Positions 18,795 through 29,494 of a stretch of 64,000 nucleotides of DNA are shown here, piece by piece. The position numbers were made by a program, and so were the translations under genes. Below the pieces are notes generated by a model. It had not been told where the DNA came from and made no database searches. It worked only from the letters and a program-made list of their open reading frames with translations. Every line of letters starts with the position of its first letter. Positions within the stretch are counted from its first letter, which is position 1. Source of the DNA: Agarivorans sp. Alg241-V36 (GTDB lineage Bacteria > Pseudomonadota > Gammaproteobacteria > Enterobacterales > Celerinatantimonadaceae); assembly GCF_900537085.1 (NCBI RefSeq), contig NZ_UNRE01000001.1, forward strand, positions 377,163-441,162, read 5' to 3'.

Positions 18795-19805
18795 ATGTTC
18801 CAGTTTATTATAAAAAAATTGATGTTGGTGATACCCACCTTCATCGGCATTACTCTTTTAACCTTTACTTTGATTCGCTTGATCCCTGGCGACCCAATCG
18901 AAGTAATGGCAGGTGAAAGGGGCGTGTCTCCTGAACGTCACGCAGCCTTGCGTGCCGAGTTGGGCTTAGACCAACCCTTGTTGGTCCAATACTTTGATTA
19001 TGTGAAGAATATTGCGAGTGGCGATCTTGGACGTTCATTAATCACCAAGACGCCAGTAACCGAAGAATTTATGACCTTGTTTCCAGCCACTGTAGAGTTG
19101 GCTAGCTGTGCAGCATTGTTTGCCATATTGGTAGGCTTGCCCTGTGGCATTATTGCGGCAGTGAAACGGGGTTCCTTATTTGACCACTCGGTCATGACCT
19201 TTTCTCTCACCGGCTATTCCATGCCCATATTTTGGTGGGCCTTGCTGTTAATGCTGGTGTTCTCGGTTAACTTGGGGATAACCCCAGTGTCCGGGCGGCT
19301 CGATGTGACCTTTTGGATAGATGAGGTCACCGGTTTCATGTTGATTGATACCTTACTCTCCGATGAAGACGGCGCATTTTTATCGGCGCTGCATCACTTA
19401 GTACTGCCAAGTATTGTGTTGGGTACCATCCCGATGGCGGTGATCGCCCGAATGACCCGTTCTTCAATGCTAGAAGTACTGGGCGAAGACTACATTCGTA
19501 CCGCCCGTTCAAAAGGTATGGCGCCATTGCGAGTGATTGTGGTGCATGCTTTACGTAACGCCTTAATACCGGTAATCACCGTTATTGGCTTGCAGGTAGG
19601 CATTTTGTTATCGGGAGCCATTCTTACCGAAACAATCTTTGCTTGGCCGGGCATTGGCAAGTGGTTGATTGAGTCTATTGGTCGACGCGATTACCCAGTG
19701 GTACAAGGGGGCATTTTAATTGTGGCAACCATTATTATTGTGGTGAATCTAATTGTCGATATTCTTTACGGCGTGGTTAATCCACGGATCCGTCACGGCA
19801 AATAA
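18795..19805 (+). CDS. dppB: Dipeptide ABC transporter permease DppB
   Basis: 336-aa inner-membrane permease. The N-terminal MFQFIIKKLMLVIPTFIGITLLTF and the signature LIPGDPIEVMAGERG are typical of DppB/OppB; the cytoplasmic EAA loop appears as RTARSKGMAPLRVIVVHALRNALIP. About six membrane spans. It pairs with DppC to form the channel. The gene begins 58 bp after dppA, behind the hairpin. Confidence 0.96.
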   Translation: MFQFIIKKLMLVIPTFIGITLLTFTLIRLIPGDPIEVMAGERGVSPERHAALRAELGLDQPLLVQYFDYVKNIASGDLGRSLITKTPVTEEFMTLFPATVELASCAALFAILVGLPCGIIAAVKRGSLFDHSVMTFSLTGYSMPIFWWALLLMLVFSVNLGITPVSGRLDVTFWIDEVTGFMLIDTLLSDEDGAFLSALHHLVLPSIVLGTIPMAVIARMTRSSMLEVLGEDYIRTARSKGMAPLRVIVVHALRNALIPVITVIGLQVGILLSGAILTETIFAWPGIGKWLIESIGRRDYPVVQGGILIVATIIIVVNLIVDILYGVVNPRIRHGK

Positions 19806-19818
19806 GGAGGAGTGTATT

Positions 19819-20721
19819 ATGACTGAACAAACAACAACTCCAGCCACCACTGGACCACAAGTACAAACGCCATTACAAGAATTTTGGGGCTACTTCAGCC
19901 AAAATACCGGGGCAGTAGTTGGCTTGGTATTTATCGCAACGATGATTGTGGTGGCTCTGTTAGCCAGCGTAATCGCGCCACATTCTCCTATTGAGCAATA
20001 TCGTGATGCCTTACTGCTACCGCCATTTTGGGTAGAAGGTGGCACTACTGCTCACATCTTGGGAACTGACGATGTAGGCCGTGATATCTTATCGCGCTTA
20101 ATTCACGGTGCCCAGCTATCACTCTTTATTGGTTGCTTGGTAGTAACCCTTTCTTTGGGCATAGGGGTGATTTTAGGCCTAGTCGCTGGTTTCTTCCGCG
20201 GCTACGTTGAAACCATCATTATGCGCGCAGTAGACATTATGCTGGCCATGCCTAGCTTGCTATTAGCAATTGCGATTGTGGCTATCTTAGGTCCAAGCAT
20301 CTTTAATGCGGCCATGGCTATTGCCATTGTATCTATGCCACATTACGTGCGCTTAACTCGAGCATCAACCATTGCAGAGCTTAACAAAGACTACGTGATT
20401 TCTTCACGGGTTGCCGGTGCTGGCTCACTACGATTAATGTTTATCACTATTCTACCTAACTGTACCGCACCGCTTATCGTACAGGCTACCTTGGGCTTCT
20501 CTAACGCGATTTTGGATATGGCTGCATTGGGCTTCCTTGGTTTAGGTGCTCAGCCTCCAACGCCAGAGTGGGGAAGCATGCTGGCCGATGCCTTGCAGTT
20601 TGTGCAACGTGCTTGGTGGGTGGTTACCTTCCCAGGCTTAGTGATTCTGTTAACGGTATTAGCCTTTAACTTAATGGGCGACGGTCTACGTGATGCCCTT
20701 GATCCCAAGTTGAAGCAGTAG
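19819..20721 (+). CDS. dppC: Dipeptide ABC transporter permease DppC
   Basis: 300 aa when started at the ATG at 19819, which has a perfect AAGGAGG at 19804-19810; a longer frame running back into dppB is not used. The length equals E. coli DppC. Features: [25 protein letters not shown], six membrane spans, and the EAA loop [25 protein letters not shown]. It lies 13 bp after dppB. Confidence 0.96.
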   Translation: MTEQTTTPATTGPQVQTPLQEFWGYFSQNTGAVVGLVFIATMIVVALLASVIAPHSPIEQYRDALLLPPFWVEGGTTAHILGTDDVGRDILSRLIHGAQLSLFIGCLVVTLSLGIGVILGLVAGFFRGYVETIIMRAVDIMLAMPSLLLAIAIVAILGPSIFNAAMAIAIVSMPHYVRLTRASTIAELNKDYVISSRVAGAGSLRLMFITILPNCTAPLIVQATLGFSNAILDMAALGFLGLGAQPPTPEWGSMLADALQFVQRAWWVVTFPGLVILLTVLAFNLMGDGLRDALDPKLKQ

Positions 20722-20731
20722 GAGAAGCCTT

Positions 20732-21712
20732 GTGTCTTTATTAGAAGTGAAAAACCTTACTGTTGAGTTTGGTGATGGAGATAATCCATTTCGCGCGGTA
20801 GACCAAGTAGGTTACAGCGTAGAAAAGGGCGAGATTGTTGGTATTGTAGGCGAGTCTGGCTCAGGAAAAAGTGTGAGTTCTTTGTCCATCATGGGTTTAA
20901 TTGACTACCCAGGAAAAGTGAGTGCCGATACCCTTAACTTTGAAGGGCAAGACTTATTGGCCATGCCAGAGGATAAACGTCGCGCAATTACCGGTGCTGA
21001 AATCGCGATGATTTTCCAAGAACCAATGTCGAGCTTGAACCCCTGTTATACCGTTGAATATCAAATTAGCGAAGCGCTTAAAATTCACCAAAGCGGTGAT
21101 AAAAAATGGCGCCGTAAGCGGGTAATCGAGTTACTTGAGCAAGTGGGTATTCCAGACCCAGAGTCACGCTTAAAAACTTATCCGCATCAGTTATCGGGCG
21201 GTATGAGTCAGCGGGTGATGATTGCCATGGCGATTGCCTGTGATCCAAAACTATTGATTGCCGATGAACCGACCACCGCTTTGGATGTAACCATTCAAGC
21301 GCAAATCGTTGATTTGTTGTTGGATCTACAAAAACAGAAAAACATGGGCTTAGTGCTGATTACTCACGATTTAGCCCTAGTGGCTGAGTCGGCTCACCGA
21401 GTGATTGTGATGTACGCAGGGCAAGTGGTAGAAACCGGTCCAGCCGAAGAGATTTTCTCAACACCGAAACATCCGTATACCCAAGCTTTGTTGCGCTCAT
21501 TACCTGAGTCGTCTGCAGGCAAAGAGCGTTTAGACGCCTTACCAGGAGTGGTACCAGGGGCATTTGACCGACCGATCGGCTGTTTGCTTAACCCTCGTTG
21601 TCCTTATGCGACTGCGCGTTGTCAAAACGAACAGCCTGCTATGCAGGGAGAAGGAATGCGTCAAGTACGATGCTTTACGCCACTGGATGAAAGCGGGAGA
21701 CCAAGCGCATGA
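20732..21712 (+). CDS. dppD: Dipeptide ABC transporter ATPase DppD
   Basis: 326-aa ATPase starting at GTG 20732 with GGAGAAG 5 nt upstream. Walker A GESGSGKS, signature LSGGMSQR, Walker [14 protein letters not shown]-loop ITHDLAL. The C-terminal oligopeptide-transporter extension has a four-cysteine cluster ([14 protein letters not shown] ... VRCF), known in DppD/OppD to bind a Fe-S cluster. Its TGA overlaps the dppF ATG by 4 bp. Confidence 0.96.
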   Translation: MSLLEVKNLTVEFGDGDNPFRAVDQVGYSVEKGEIVGIVGESGSGKSVSSLSIMGLIDYPGKVSADTLNFEGQDLLAMPEDKRRAITGAEIAMIFQEPMSSLNPCYTVEYQISEALKIHQSGDKKWRRKRVIELLEQVGIPDPESRLKTYPHQLSGGMSQRVMIAMAIACDPKLLIADEPTTALDVTIQAQIVDLLLDLQKQKNMGLVLITHDLALVAESAHRVIVMYAGQVVETGPAEEIFSTPKHPYTQALLRSLPESSAGKERLDALPGVVPGAFDRPIGCLLNPRCPYATARCQNEQPAMQGEGMRQVRCFTPLDESGRPSA

Positions 21713-22743
21713 GTGATAGCATTATGAAAGCGGCGGCATTAGATGCTGCGCCGGTTGAACAAGATAGCCAAGAGTCGTTATTGGCAGTAAATGGTGTTAA
21801 GAAGCACTACCATGTAAAAGCTGGTATGTTTAAACCAGACGCTACGGTTAAAGCACTCGATGGTGTAAGCTTTAAGCTAGAGAAGGGTAAAACTTTGGCG
21901 GTAGTGGGAGAGTCGGGTTGTGGTAAATCGACTCTAGCTCGGGTATTAACCATGATCGAAACGCCCACCGCAGGCGAGTTGTGTTTTGATGGTGAAGACA
22001 TACTTAGCTTGGGCAAAGATGCGGCTAAGGCGCTGCGTCAAAAAATTCAAATCATCTTCCAAAACCCCTATGGTTCGCTAAATCCGCGTAAAAAAGTAGG
22101 CACGATTCTCGAAGAGCCTTTGGTGATTAACAGTGATATGAGCAAGGCCGAGCGAAAGCAAAAAGCCTTAGCTATGTTAGCCAAAGTCGGTTTGCGCCCT
22201 GAGCATTACGATCGCTACCCTCATATGTTCTCTGGTGGTCAGCGTCAACGTATCGCTATTGCACGAGGTTTAATGCTCGACCCTAAGGTTGTGGTAGCCG
22301 ATGAGCCAGTATCGGCGCTAGACGTGTCTGTGCAAGCTCAGGTGCTAAACCTGATGATGGATCTGCAAGATGAAATGGGCTTAAGCTACATTTTCATTTC
22401 GCACGATTTATCAGTAGTAGAACATATTGCCGACGAAGTGATGGTGATGTATTTAGGTAAGGCGGTTGAATACGCGTCTTGTGAGGAGCTGTTTGCTAAC
22501 CCTAAACATCCTTATACCCAAGCGCTTTTATCGAGCACACCTCGCTTAGACCCTAGCCATCGTCGTGAGAAAATTAAGCTAGAAGGTGAACTGCCTTCTC
22601 CGCTTAACCCTCCAAAAGGTTGTGCTTTCCATGCGCGTTGTCGTTATGCCAATGAGCGATGCGATAAAGAGCAACCCGCTTTGGTTAGTGAAGCTAATGC
22701 GCAGGTAGCATGTTTTGCTCGAGAAGAAGGGCGAATTGCTTAG
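21709..22743 (+). CDS. dppF: Dipeptide ABC transporter ATPase DppF
   Basis: 344-aa ATPase partner of DppD. Walker [10 protein letters not shown], signature FSGGQRQR, Walker [20 protein letters not shown]. The C-terminal motif [14 protein letters not shown] ... ACF is the oligopeptide-transporter cysteine cluster. The N-terminus has an extra 20 residues or so before [11 protein letters not shown] compared with usual DppF, so a later start is possible, but the ATGA overlap with dppD favours the long form. Last gene of the dpp operon, followed by a strong terminator. Confidence 0.96.
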   Translation: MSDSIMKAAALDAAPVEQDSQESLLAVNGVKKHYHVKAGMFKPDATVKALDGVSFKLEKGKTLAVVGESGCGKSTLARVLTMIETPTAGELCFDGEDILSLGKDAAKALRQKIQIIFQNPYGSLNPRKKVGTILEEPLVINSDMSKAERKQKALAMLAKVGLRPEHYDRYPHMFSGGQRQRIAIARGLMLDPKVVVADEPVSALDVSVQAQVLNLMMDLQDEMGLSYIFISHDLSVVEHIADEVMVMYLGKAVEYASCEELFANPKHPYTQALLSSTPRLDPSHRREKIKLEGELPSPLNPPKGCAFHARCRYANERCDKEQPALVSEANAQVACFAREEGRIA

Positions 22744-22761
22744 CTAGCATGCTATCCAATC

Positions 22762-22788
22762 AAAAAGCGGGCTTGTCCCGCTTTTTTT
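22762..22788 (+). terminator. Terminator of the dpp operon
   Basis: AAAAAGCGGG / CCCGCTTTTT stem with a short loop and a T7 tail. Confidence 0.92.
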
Positions 22789-22841
22789 ATTGCGCCATCA
22801 CGTGTAAGTTAGCAGCATTAATCGTTTTAAGGTTCAAGACG

Positions 22842-24371
22842 TTGGCGTTGTTAGGAAAGCTGAAAATCAAATCCCTGCCTTTTACTTTGTTGTTGCTTAT
22901 AAGCCTTGGCGCTTGGCAACCCGCTAAGGCTAATACTTTGGTTTGGGGAACCGCTTTTCACGCCGAGCCACAGCAACTAGTTGATGAACTGGATGCAAAT
23001 AGTAACTTTATTAATCACTTGCTGTTTGACCCTTTATTTCTTTTGGATCAACAAGGGCGTATTGCGCCGCGCCTAGTCACCAAGTGGAAAATAATCTCAC
23101 CCACTCAAATCCAATTTGAGTTACGCAGTGACGTAGTGTTTCATTCTGGCAATCCACTGACTGCTGAAGACGTAGAATGGACCTTCCAGCATATTTCTCA
23201 GCAAGCCCATTTACATGCTTTGTTTGCACCTATTAAAAGCCTCAAGGCGCTCAACACTCTGCAATTTGAAGTTCGCACTTATCGGCCTTTTTCTGAGTTG
23301 ATTCAACGCCTAAGTTTTATCTTTCCAGCGGATAAGCAGTTTTACACTGCTGAAGAAAATCTAAACTCACCTTTTACCGTATCGGGAACGGGGCCTTTTA
23401 AGTTGAGCCGCTATATACCTGGCATTGTTACAGAATTTGAGATTCATGAGCCCTATTGGCGCACTAATCGCAGTAACGTAAGTTTGATTAAAGTGGTGCC
23501 AATTAAACAAGCAGAGATGCGCATGGCTAGTTTGTTTTCTCGCGATGTAGATATCGTTGACCACGTGCCAGAGAACTACGTAGAGCTGCTCAACAAAGAT
23601 AAGCAACTGTCGGTCATTCAAACCGAGGGGCTAAAATGGTTGGCGATAGAATTGAATCAGCGCAACCCAGCCTTAGATAACCGGCGGGTTCGCCAAGCTT
23701 TAAATCTCGCCATCGACAATATTCGTCTGGCCGAAGTTTTAGGGCCTTATGCTTTAGCATCTACTCAACTCAGTATTCCAGGGCAAGCGGGATACAATAC
23801 CGATTTATTGCCGCGTTATAACTTGCTGTTGGCTCACCAACTATTGCAGCAGGCTGGATATGAAAAGGGCTTTAAACTTACCATGGCAGTGCCAAAGTCA
23901 TTATTTGGAGACCAATCTAAGGTGGTTTCTCAACTGGTATCTATGCTGGACCGAGTGAATATTTCTTTGCAGCCGCAGTGGTTAAACGAGCAAGACTACC
24001 AGTTGGCGCTAGATAGCTGTTCAAGTGACTTAGTATTAACGCGCAGGCAGGGTGACGCGGGCAATGTACTATCAATTGCACGGGCAATGTTTCTCAGTGA
24101 AGGTGAGCCAATTACCGATGAGGGTGGGCCGTGTAAGGCCTATCAAAATGACAAAATTAGCCAACTTATTCTGGCCGGTGAGCAAGAGCTAGATGAGGAA
24201 AAACGGATTAAGATTATTCAGTATCTAGAGCAGCAAATCTATCAGGAAGCGGTATTTGTGCCTTTATACTGGCAGCGAAAAATTTGGGCATTGAACCAGC
24301 GGATTGATATTAAGAATATGAATCGGGCTAGTCCATTCCCATTGTTTGAGCAGTTACAGGTGCTCGAATAG
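22842..24371 (+). CDS. Orphan family 5 extracellular solute-binding protein
   Basis: The frame extends back into dppF across its terminator, so an internal start is needed. TTG at 22842 has AAGG 9 nt upstream and gives 509 aa with a clean signal peptide (PFTLLLLISLGAWQPAKA|NTLVWG). The rest is a DppA/SapA-fold protein: FNADDVEWTF-like AEDVEWTFQHISQ, GTGPFKLSRY, RRVRQALNLAIDN. It is far diverged from DppA and is followed by no transporter genes, so it may feed the dpp channel or a remote one. The ligand is unknown. It is convergent with dxs, 4 bp apart. Confidence 0.82.
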   Translation: MALLGKLKIKSLPFTLLLLISLGAWQPAKANTLVWGTAFHAEPQQLVDELDANSNFINHLLFDPLFLLDQQGRIAPRLVTKWKIISPTQIQFELRSDVVFHSGNPLTAEDVEWTFQHISQQAHLHALFAPIKSLKALNTLQFEVRTYRPFSELIQRLSFIFPADKQFYTAEENLNSPFTVSGTGPFKLSRYIPGIVTEFEIHEPYWRTNRSNVSLIKVVPIKQAEMRMASLFSRDVDIVDHVPENYVELLNKDKQLSVIQTEGLKWLAIELNQRNPALDNRRVRQALNLAIDNIRLAEVLGPYALASTQLSIPGQAGYNTDLLPRYNLLLAHQLLQQAGYEKGFKLTMAVPKSLFGDQSKVVSQLVSMLDRVNISLQPQWLNEQDYQLALDSCSSDLVLTRRQGDAGNVLSIARAMFLSEGEPITDEGGPCKAYQNDKISQLILAGEQELDEEKRIKIIQYLEQQIYQEAVFVPLYWQRKIWALNQRIDIKNMNRASPFPLFEQLQVLE

Positions 24372-24375
24372 CCGC

Positions 24376-26244
24376 TTAAGCTTGGCTGAAGCTTTCGATT
24401 TTCTGCTGAATACCTTTGCTATCTAAACCCAGTAAGTCATAGATTTGTTCTTGGCTACCTTGCTCCACAAAGTTGTCGGGTAGGCCAATGTTCAATACTT
24501 TTACTTGGTTAAGCTGCTGAGCAAACAAAAACTCGTTTACCGCAGAGCCTGCGCCGCCTTGTATGGCATTTTCTTCCAGAGTCACTAGCACGTCGTACTC
24601 AGCTGCTAAGGCTTTGATACAAGCTTCATCTAGGGGCTTAACAAAGCGCATGTCTACTAAGGTTGCATCTAGTTGCTCGGCCACTGGCGCGGCTTTGCAA
24701 AGTAAACTACCAAAGTTAAGAATGGCGACTTTCTTCCCTTCTCGAATGACTCTAGCCTTACCAATGTCCATAGCGGTCATTTCGCTATTTACCGGTGTAT
24801 TGTCGGCACCACCACGCGGGTAGCGAACCGCTGCCGGGCCTTGATGAAGGTGGCCGGTGTATAGCATTTGACGGCATTCATCTTCATTGGCCGGTGCCAT
24901 AATCACTAAATTTGGCACGGTACGTAAGTAACTTAAGTCAAAGGCACCTTGGTGAGTAGGGCCATCGGCACCCACAATACCAGCGCGGTCAATGGCAAAT
25001 AAAACCGGCAGGTTTTGAATCGCCACATCGTGAATTAATTGATCGTAGGCACGCTGCAAAAAGGTACTGTAAATGGCAACTACTGGCTGGTAACCAGCAA
25101 TGGCTAAGCCTGCTGCGAAAGTTACCGCGTGCTGTTCGGCAATAGCCACATCGAAGTATTGCTCTGGAAACTCTTTAGAAAAGCGCACCATGCCTGAGCC
25201 TTCACGCATGGCTGGAGTAATGCCCATCAGCTTTTTGTCTTTGGCTGCCATATCGCATAGCCAGTCACCAAAAACCTTAGAGAAGGTAGGGGCGGCGCCT
25301 TTGCTTTTAGGCAAGTTATCTTGGCTAGGGTCAAATTTAGGAACCCCGTGATAGCCAATGGGATCTTGCTCAGCAGGCAGATAGCCTTTACCTTTTTTGG
25401 TCATTACATGCAGGATTTGCGGACCTTTTAGATCGCGCATATTACTTAGCGTGCGCACTAAGCCTTTTACATCATGGCCATCAATTGGGCCAATGTAATT
25501 AAAACCAAACTCTTCAAATAAAGTACCAGGTACTACCATGCCTTTTAGGTGTTCTTCGGCGCGACGCGCTAATTCCTTAATCGGAGGCATGCCGCTTAGC
25601 ACTTTTTTACCGCCTTCGCGTAGCGACGAGTACAAAGAGCCAGAAAGAATATTGGCTAAAGAATTGTTCAGTGCACCAACGTTCTCAGAAATCGACATCT
25701 CGTTGTCATTAAGAATCACTAACATGTCGTTGTGAATAGCGCCGGCATGGTTTAGTGCTTCAAAGGCCATACCTGCGGTCATTGCGCCATCACCGATAAC
25801 AGCAACTACCTTACGGCCTTGTTGTTCTTTTTCTGCAGCTATTGCCATGCCTAAGGCGGCACCAATAGACGTGCTTGAATGGCCTACGCTGAGTACATCG
25901 TATTCACTCTCGCCACGCCATGGGAAAGGATGCAAACCTTTAAACTGGCGAATGGTCGACATTTTTTCACGGCGACCAGTTAAAATTTTGTGCGGATAAG
26001 CTTGGTGACCTACGTCCCAAACCAGTTTATCGAATGGGGTGTTGTATACGTAATGCAAGGCTACGGTGAGTTCAACAGCACCTAGACCCGATGCTAAATG
26101 GCCACTCGACTGGCTGACACTGTTAAGAAGGTATTGGCGAAGATCATCACACAGCTCGGGCAGCTGTTGCTGCTCTAACTGGCGAAGTTGCGGAGGCAAG
26201 TCAGCCAGAGCAAGTGTAGGGTAATCTTTAATATTCAGTGTCAT
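24376..26244 (-). CDS. dxs: 1-deoxy-D-xylulose-5-phosphate synthase
   Basis: 622 aa (E. coli 620). A TPP enzyme making DXP from pyruvate and glyceraldehyde 3-phosphate, the first step of the MEP isoprenoid pathway. Seen: [15 protein letters not shown], the TPP-Mg motif [45 protein letters not shown] with the catalytic Glu, [15 protein letters not shown]. It is the third gene of xseB-ispA-dxs, which supplies isoprenoid precursors and their elongating enzyme. A Fur-like sequence overlaps its leader (see findings). Confidence 0.98.
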   Translation of the reverse strand: MTLNIKDYPTLALADLPPQLRQLEQQQLPELCDDLRQYLLNSVSQSSGHLASGLGAVELTVALHYVYNTPFDKLVWDVGHQAYPHKILTGRREKMSTIRQFKGLHPFPWRGESEYDVLSVGHSSTSIGAALGMAIAAEKEQQGRKVVAVIGDGAMTAGMAFEALNHAGAIHNDMLVILNDNEMSISENVGALNNSLANILSGSLYSSLREGGKKVLSGMPPIKELARRAEEHLKGMVVPGTLFEEFGFNYIGPIDGHDVKGLVRTLSNMRDLKGPQILHVMTKKGKGYLPAEQDPIGYHGVPKFDPSQDNLPKSKGAAPTFSKVFGDWLCDMAAKDKKLMGITPAMREGSGMVRFSKEFPEQYFDVAIAEQHAVTFAAGLAIAGYQPVVAIYSTFLQRAYDQLIHDVAIQNLPVLFAIDRAGIVGADGPTHQGAFDLSYLRTVPNLVIMAPANEDECRQMLYTGHLHQGPAAVRYPRGGADNTPVNSEMTAMDIGKARVIREGKKVAILNFGSLLCKAAPVAEQLDATLVDMRFVKPLDEACIKALAAEYDVLVTLEENAIQGGAGSAVNEFLFAQQLNQVKVLNIGLPDNFVEQGSQEQIYDLLGLDSKGIQQKIESFSQA

Positions 26245-26278
26245 ATAAAATGCTTATCATTATTCTTATTGTTGACGA

Positions 26279-27166
26279 CTAGTTGTTTCGATGTACGACA
26301 TAATCAGCTAATAAGGCTAGCAACTCACTATTGTAAGGCAAACTCTCTAAGGCTTGAAGCGCTTCTTCACCTAGTTTTTCTGCTTTGTCTATGGCGCCTT
26401 GTAGGCCCAGTAAACTAGGGTAAGTGCTTTTATTTAGGGCCTGATCTGAGCCCTGTGGTTTACCTAGAGTGTCGGTATCACTAATTATATCTAAAATGTC
26501 ATCACGAACTTGAAAGGCTAAGCCTAACGCATCTGCATAACGAGCTAAAGCTTGCTGCTCATTTGCTTGTTCAATGTTGGCACAAACCGCACCTAGCATT
26601 ACCGCTGCTTTGATAATGGCACCGGTTTTATGTTGGTGCACTTTTTCTAATTGCTCAAGGCTAACCTGTTGGTCGGTAGCTGCAATATCTAAAGCCTGAC
26701 CGCCACACATACCGTTGTAGCCGGCCGCTTGGCTGAGTATTTTTAACATCGCCACTTTTTGGGCATCGCTAGCGGGGGCTTCGGCAATTAAGCTAAAGGC
26801 GAGGCTTTGTAAGGCATCACCCGCCAGTATTGCGGTGGCTTCATCAAAGGCAATATGGCAAGTAGGCTGGCCACGGCGCAGCTCATCATTATCCATGGCA
26901 GGTAAGTCATCATGAATTAATGAATAGGCGTGAATGCACTCTACAGCCGCCGCAGCAGCGTTCAGTATTTCTTTGGGTGCCTGAGTTAATTGCCCCACTA
27001 AATAAACCAATAGTGGGCGTACTCGCTTACCGCCTAGCAGTAAACCATGGCGCATGGCTGCCAAGAGTTTTGGGTCATTAACAACTTGATTGGCTAAAAC
27101 ACGGTCTAAATGGGTGTTTATTTGGGATTGGTAGTCAGCAATGGTGCTAGCTAAACTAGAATTCAC
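26279..27166 (-). CDS. ispA: Farnesyl diphosphate synthase
   Basis: 295-aa short-chain prenyl transferase. First Asp-rich motif [19 protein letters not shown], second motif [19 protein letters not shown] binds diphosphate. The residues before the first motif (YSLIHDD) fit a C15 product. Its ATG overlaps the xseB stop by 4 bp and dxs starts 34 bp after its stop, so all three are co-transcribed on the minus strand. Confidence 0.97.
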   Translation of the reverse strand: MNSSLASTIADYQSQINTHLDRVLANQVVNDPKLLAAMRHGLLLGGKRVRPLLVYLVGQLTQAPKEILNAAAAAVECIHAYSLIHDDLPAMDNDELRRGQPTCHIAFDEATAILAGDALQSLAFSLIAEAPASDAQKVAMLKILSQAAGYNGMCGGQALDIAATDQQVSLEQLEKVHQHKTGAIIKAAVMLGAVCANIEQANEQQALARYADALGLAFQVRDDILDIISDTDTLGKPQGSDQALNKSTYPSLLGLQGAIDKAEKLGEEALQALESLPYNSELLALLADYVVHRNN

Positions 27167-27408
27167 TCAGAAGGCTCCTGTTCTAAGGGTTCTAGTGACT
27201 CGCCATTTGGCCCTTGGCGAAGTATTTCTACCTGTTGTTGAGCCTGCTGCAATTTAGCTTGGCCAGCATTGGCTAAACTGATACCACGTTCAAATTGCTT
27301 AAGAGAATCTTCTAGGCTTAGCTCACCTTGTTCAAGCTGTTGAACAATGTCTTCAAGTTCATTTAAGGTTTCTTCAAACTTCATCTTTTCTGGTTTTTTT
27401 GCAACCAT
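27163..27408 (-). CDS. xseB: Exodeoxyribonuclease VII small subunit
   Basis: 81 aa from the ATG at 27408, which has AGAGG 8 nt upstream; an 11-codon longer frame has no ribosome site and the E. coli protein is 80 aa. The core [30 protein letters not shown] is diagnostic. It is a helical subunit that coats XseA. First gene of the xseB-ispA-dxs operon. Confidence 0.96.
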   Translation of the reverse strand: MVAKKPEKMKFEETLNELEDIVQQLEQGELSLEDSLKQFERGISLANAGQAKLQQAQQQVEILRQGPNGESLEPLEQEPSE

Positions 27409-27631
27409 GCTAAAGCCTCTATCAAGCGTATTCTGGCGCAAAGTTACCTTAGCCGTATGGGTAGGTCAAACTTGCGACTCAAGTATTTTAATATTGGCCG
27501 ATAAATATAGAAGAGCTTGGTAGGTCAAGATATTGAAATGAGAACACAAAATTACCTTCGATTCTGTTTTGCGAGTAGACTAGTATTAGTTTAATTAGAA
27601 TCTCTAGGCTACAGGTTAAAAGGAAAAAGCA

Positions 27632-28396
27632 GTGGATTTAGCAACGCTGATTGGGATTATCGGCGCCTTCGCCTTTGTTGTTATGGCGATGGTGATGGGT
27701 GGCGGAATTGAGATTTTTATCGACATTCCCTCGGTACTAATTGTTTTTTGTGGCTCCTTGTTTGTTGTATTGATGAAATACAACCTAGGTCAGTTTTTGG
27801 GAGCAGTGAAAATTGCGGCCAAGGCTTTTATGTTTAAAGCCGACAAGCCCGATGATCTTATCGAGCGCTCTGTCGAAATGGCTGACGCTGCCCGTAAAGG
27901 TGGATTTTTAGCCTTAGAAGAAGCCGAGATCACCAACCCCTTTATGCAGAAAGGCATTGATATGCTAGTGGATGGTCATGACGCAGACGTTGTGCGGGCC
28001 ACCATGGAAAAGGATATCTTGCTTACCTCGGAGCGCCACGAATTTGGAGCCGGTATTTTTAAGGCTTTAGGTGATGTAGCACCAGCCATGGGGATGATTG
28101 GTACTTTGATTGGTCTGGTGGCCATGTTATCTAACATGGATGACCCAAAATCTATTGGTCCTGCCATGGCGGTAGCTTTGTTAACTACTTTGTACGGTGC
28201 AATTCTCGCCAACATGGTGGCCATTCCTATTAGCGAAAAACTGCTATTGCGTGCGGGTGAAGAAAAGCTCAACCGCACCTTGATTTTGGATGCGGTATTA
28301 GGCATTCAAGATGGCCAGAACCCAAGGGTGATTGAAGGCGTGTTGAAAAACTACTTGCCAGAAGGCAAGCGCTCACTAGGCACAACAGACGAGTAG
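27632..28396 (+). CDS. pomA: Sodium-driven flagellar motor stator subunit PomA
   Basis: 254-aa inner-membrane protein with four spans, starting at a GTG (27632) with AAAAGGAAAAAG upstream. The opening MDLATLIGIIGAFAFVVMAM and the TM3-TM4 block VAPAMGMIGTLIGLVAMLSNMDDPKSIGPAMAVALLTTLYGA are characteristic of the MotA/PomA family and close to Vibrio PomA. With PomB it forms the A5B2 ion channel that turns the flagellum. Sodium rather than proton use is inferred from similarity to Vibrio PomA. Confidence 0.96.
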   Translation: MDLATLIGIIGAFAFVVMAMVMGGGIEIFIDIPSVLIVFCGSLFVVLMKYNLGQFLGAVKIAAKAFMFKADKPDDLIERSVEMADAARKGGFLALEEAEITNPFMQKGIDMLVDGHDADVVRATMEKDILLTSERHEFGAGIFKALGDVAPAMGMIGTLIGLVAMLSNMDDPKSIGPAMAVALLTTLYGAILANMVAIPISEKLLLRAGEEKLNRTLILDAVLGIQDGQNPRVIEGVLKNYLPEGKRSLGTTDE

Positions 28397-28406
28397 GTAG
28401 CGCAGT

Positions 28407-29324
28407 ATGGAAGAACCTTGCAAGTGCCCCCCCGAAGGACTGCCCGCATGGATGGGCACCTTCGCCGATCTCATGTCTTTGTTGATGTGCTTTTTTGTAT
28501 TGCTGCTCGCTTTCTCGGAAATGGACGTATTAAAGTTTAAGCAAATTGCCGGTTCAATGAAGTATGCCTTTGGTGTGCAAAACTTATTGGAAGTAAAAGA
28601 CATTCCAAAAGGGACCTCGGTGATTGCGCAAGAGTTTAGGCCGGGTCGTCCAGAGCCAACACCGATTGAAACTATCATGCAGCAAACCATTGATATGACT
28701 CAGGCAAAGCTTGAGTTTCATGATGGTGAAGAAGCCGATGCTGGTGGTCAGCAAAAGGCTGCTGGCCAGCAAACCGGTGGCCGAGCTTCAGCCACTCAAG
28801 CTCAGTCCTCACAAAGCCAATCAGAAACTCAAGCTCAACAAAATGAAACGGCAAAACGAATTGCCCAGCAGTTGCGTGATCAGATTGAAGATGGCGCGAT
28901 TGAAGTGGAGTCACTTGGTCAGCAAATTATTATTCGAGTGCGAGAAAAAGGCGCTTTCCCTTCAGGTTCAGCCTTTTTACAACCTAAGTTTCGTCCGGTT
29001 ATTCGCCGAGTGGGCGAGGTGATTAAAGACATTCCTGGCATTGTTACCGTGTCTGGCCATACCGATAACCAGCAAGCAGAGTCAGAGCTTTACCGCTCTA
29101 ACTGGGATCTATCAAGCCAGCGAGCTGTGTCGGTGGCTCATGAGCTGATTAAAGTGCGCGGCTTTGCTGAAGAACGACTGGTTGTGAGCGGCTTAGCGGA
29201 TACTCAACCACTATTGAAAAACAACACTCTTGAGAACCGTCGTCGTAATCGCCGGGTAGAAATTGGCATTATGCAAGGTAAGGCCTCTCAATCGGGTGAG
29301 ATTGCCGTCTCAGGAGAAGAATAA
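28407..29324 (+). CDS. pomB: Flagellar motor stator subunit PomB
   Basis: 305 aa. A short cytoplasmic N-terminus, one membrane span with the ion-binding Asp in TFADLMSLLMCFFVLLLAF, a plug/linker region rich in Gln/Ala/Ser (about 100-155) and a C-terminal OmpA-type peptidoglycan-binding domain (VSGHTDN ... NRRVEIGI). The N-terminal CKCPPEGLPAWM matches PomB. It begins 10 bp after pomA. The Gln-rich linker is low in complexity, as usual in this region of MotB/PomB. Confidence 0.96.
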   Translation: MEEPCKCPPEGLPAWMGTFADLMSLLMCFFVLLLAFSEMDVLKFKQIAGSMKYAFGVQNLLEVKDIPKGTSVIAQEFRPGRPEPTPIETIMQQTIDMTQAKLEFHDGEEADAGGQQKAAGQQTGGRASATQAQSSQSQSETQAQQNETAKRIAQQLRDQIEDGAIEVESLGQQIIIRVREKGAFPSGSAFLQPKFRPVIRRVGEVIKDIPGIVTVSGHTDNQQAESELYRSNWDLSSQRAVSVAHELIKVRGFAEERLVVSGLADTQPLLKNNTLENRRRNRRVEIGIMQGKASQSGEIAVSGEE

Positions 29325-29494
29325 ATAAACCAGCTCGCTTAACTCTGTTAAGCTCGCTTAACTTCCTTTCTACTTTACTACCTTCTATTTTCATTTGATA
29401 AATAAGCACCAAAGCGAGCTAAACTAAACATTATTGGCTCACTGCCTAAACACGCGGTATAATTCGCGCCCAAATTTATCAAGGCCCTAGAGTT

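Noticed and set aside
22710-22841. N-terminal extension of the orphan solute-binding protein back into dppF
   Set aside because: The extension would cross the dpp terminator and push the signal peptide into the middle of the protein; TTG at 22842 has a proper ribosome site.
29325-29494. TPP riboswitch before thiI
   Set aside because: No CTGAGA/ACCTGA-type core is visible; the region is too short and AT-rich.
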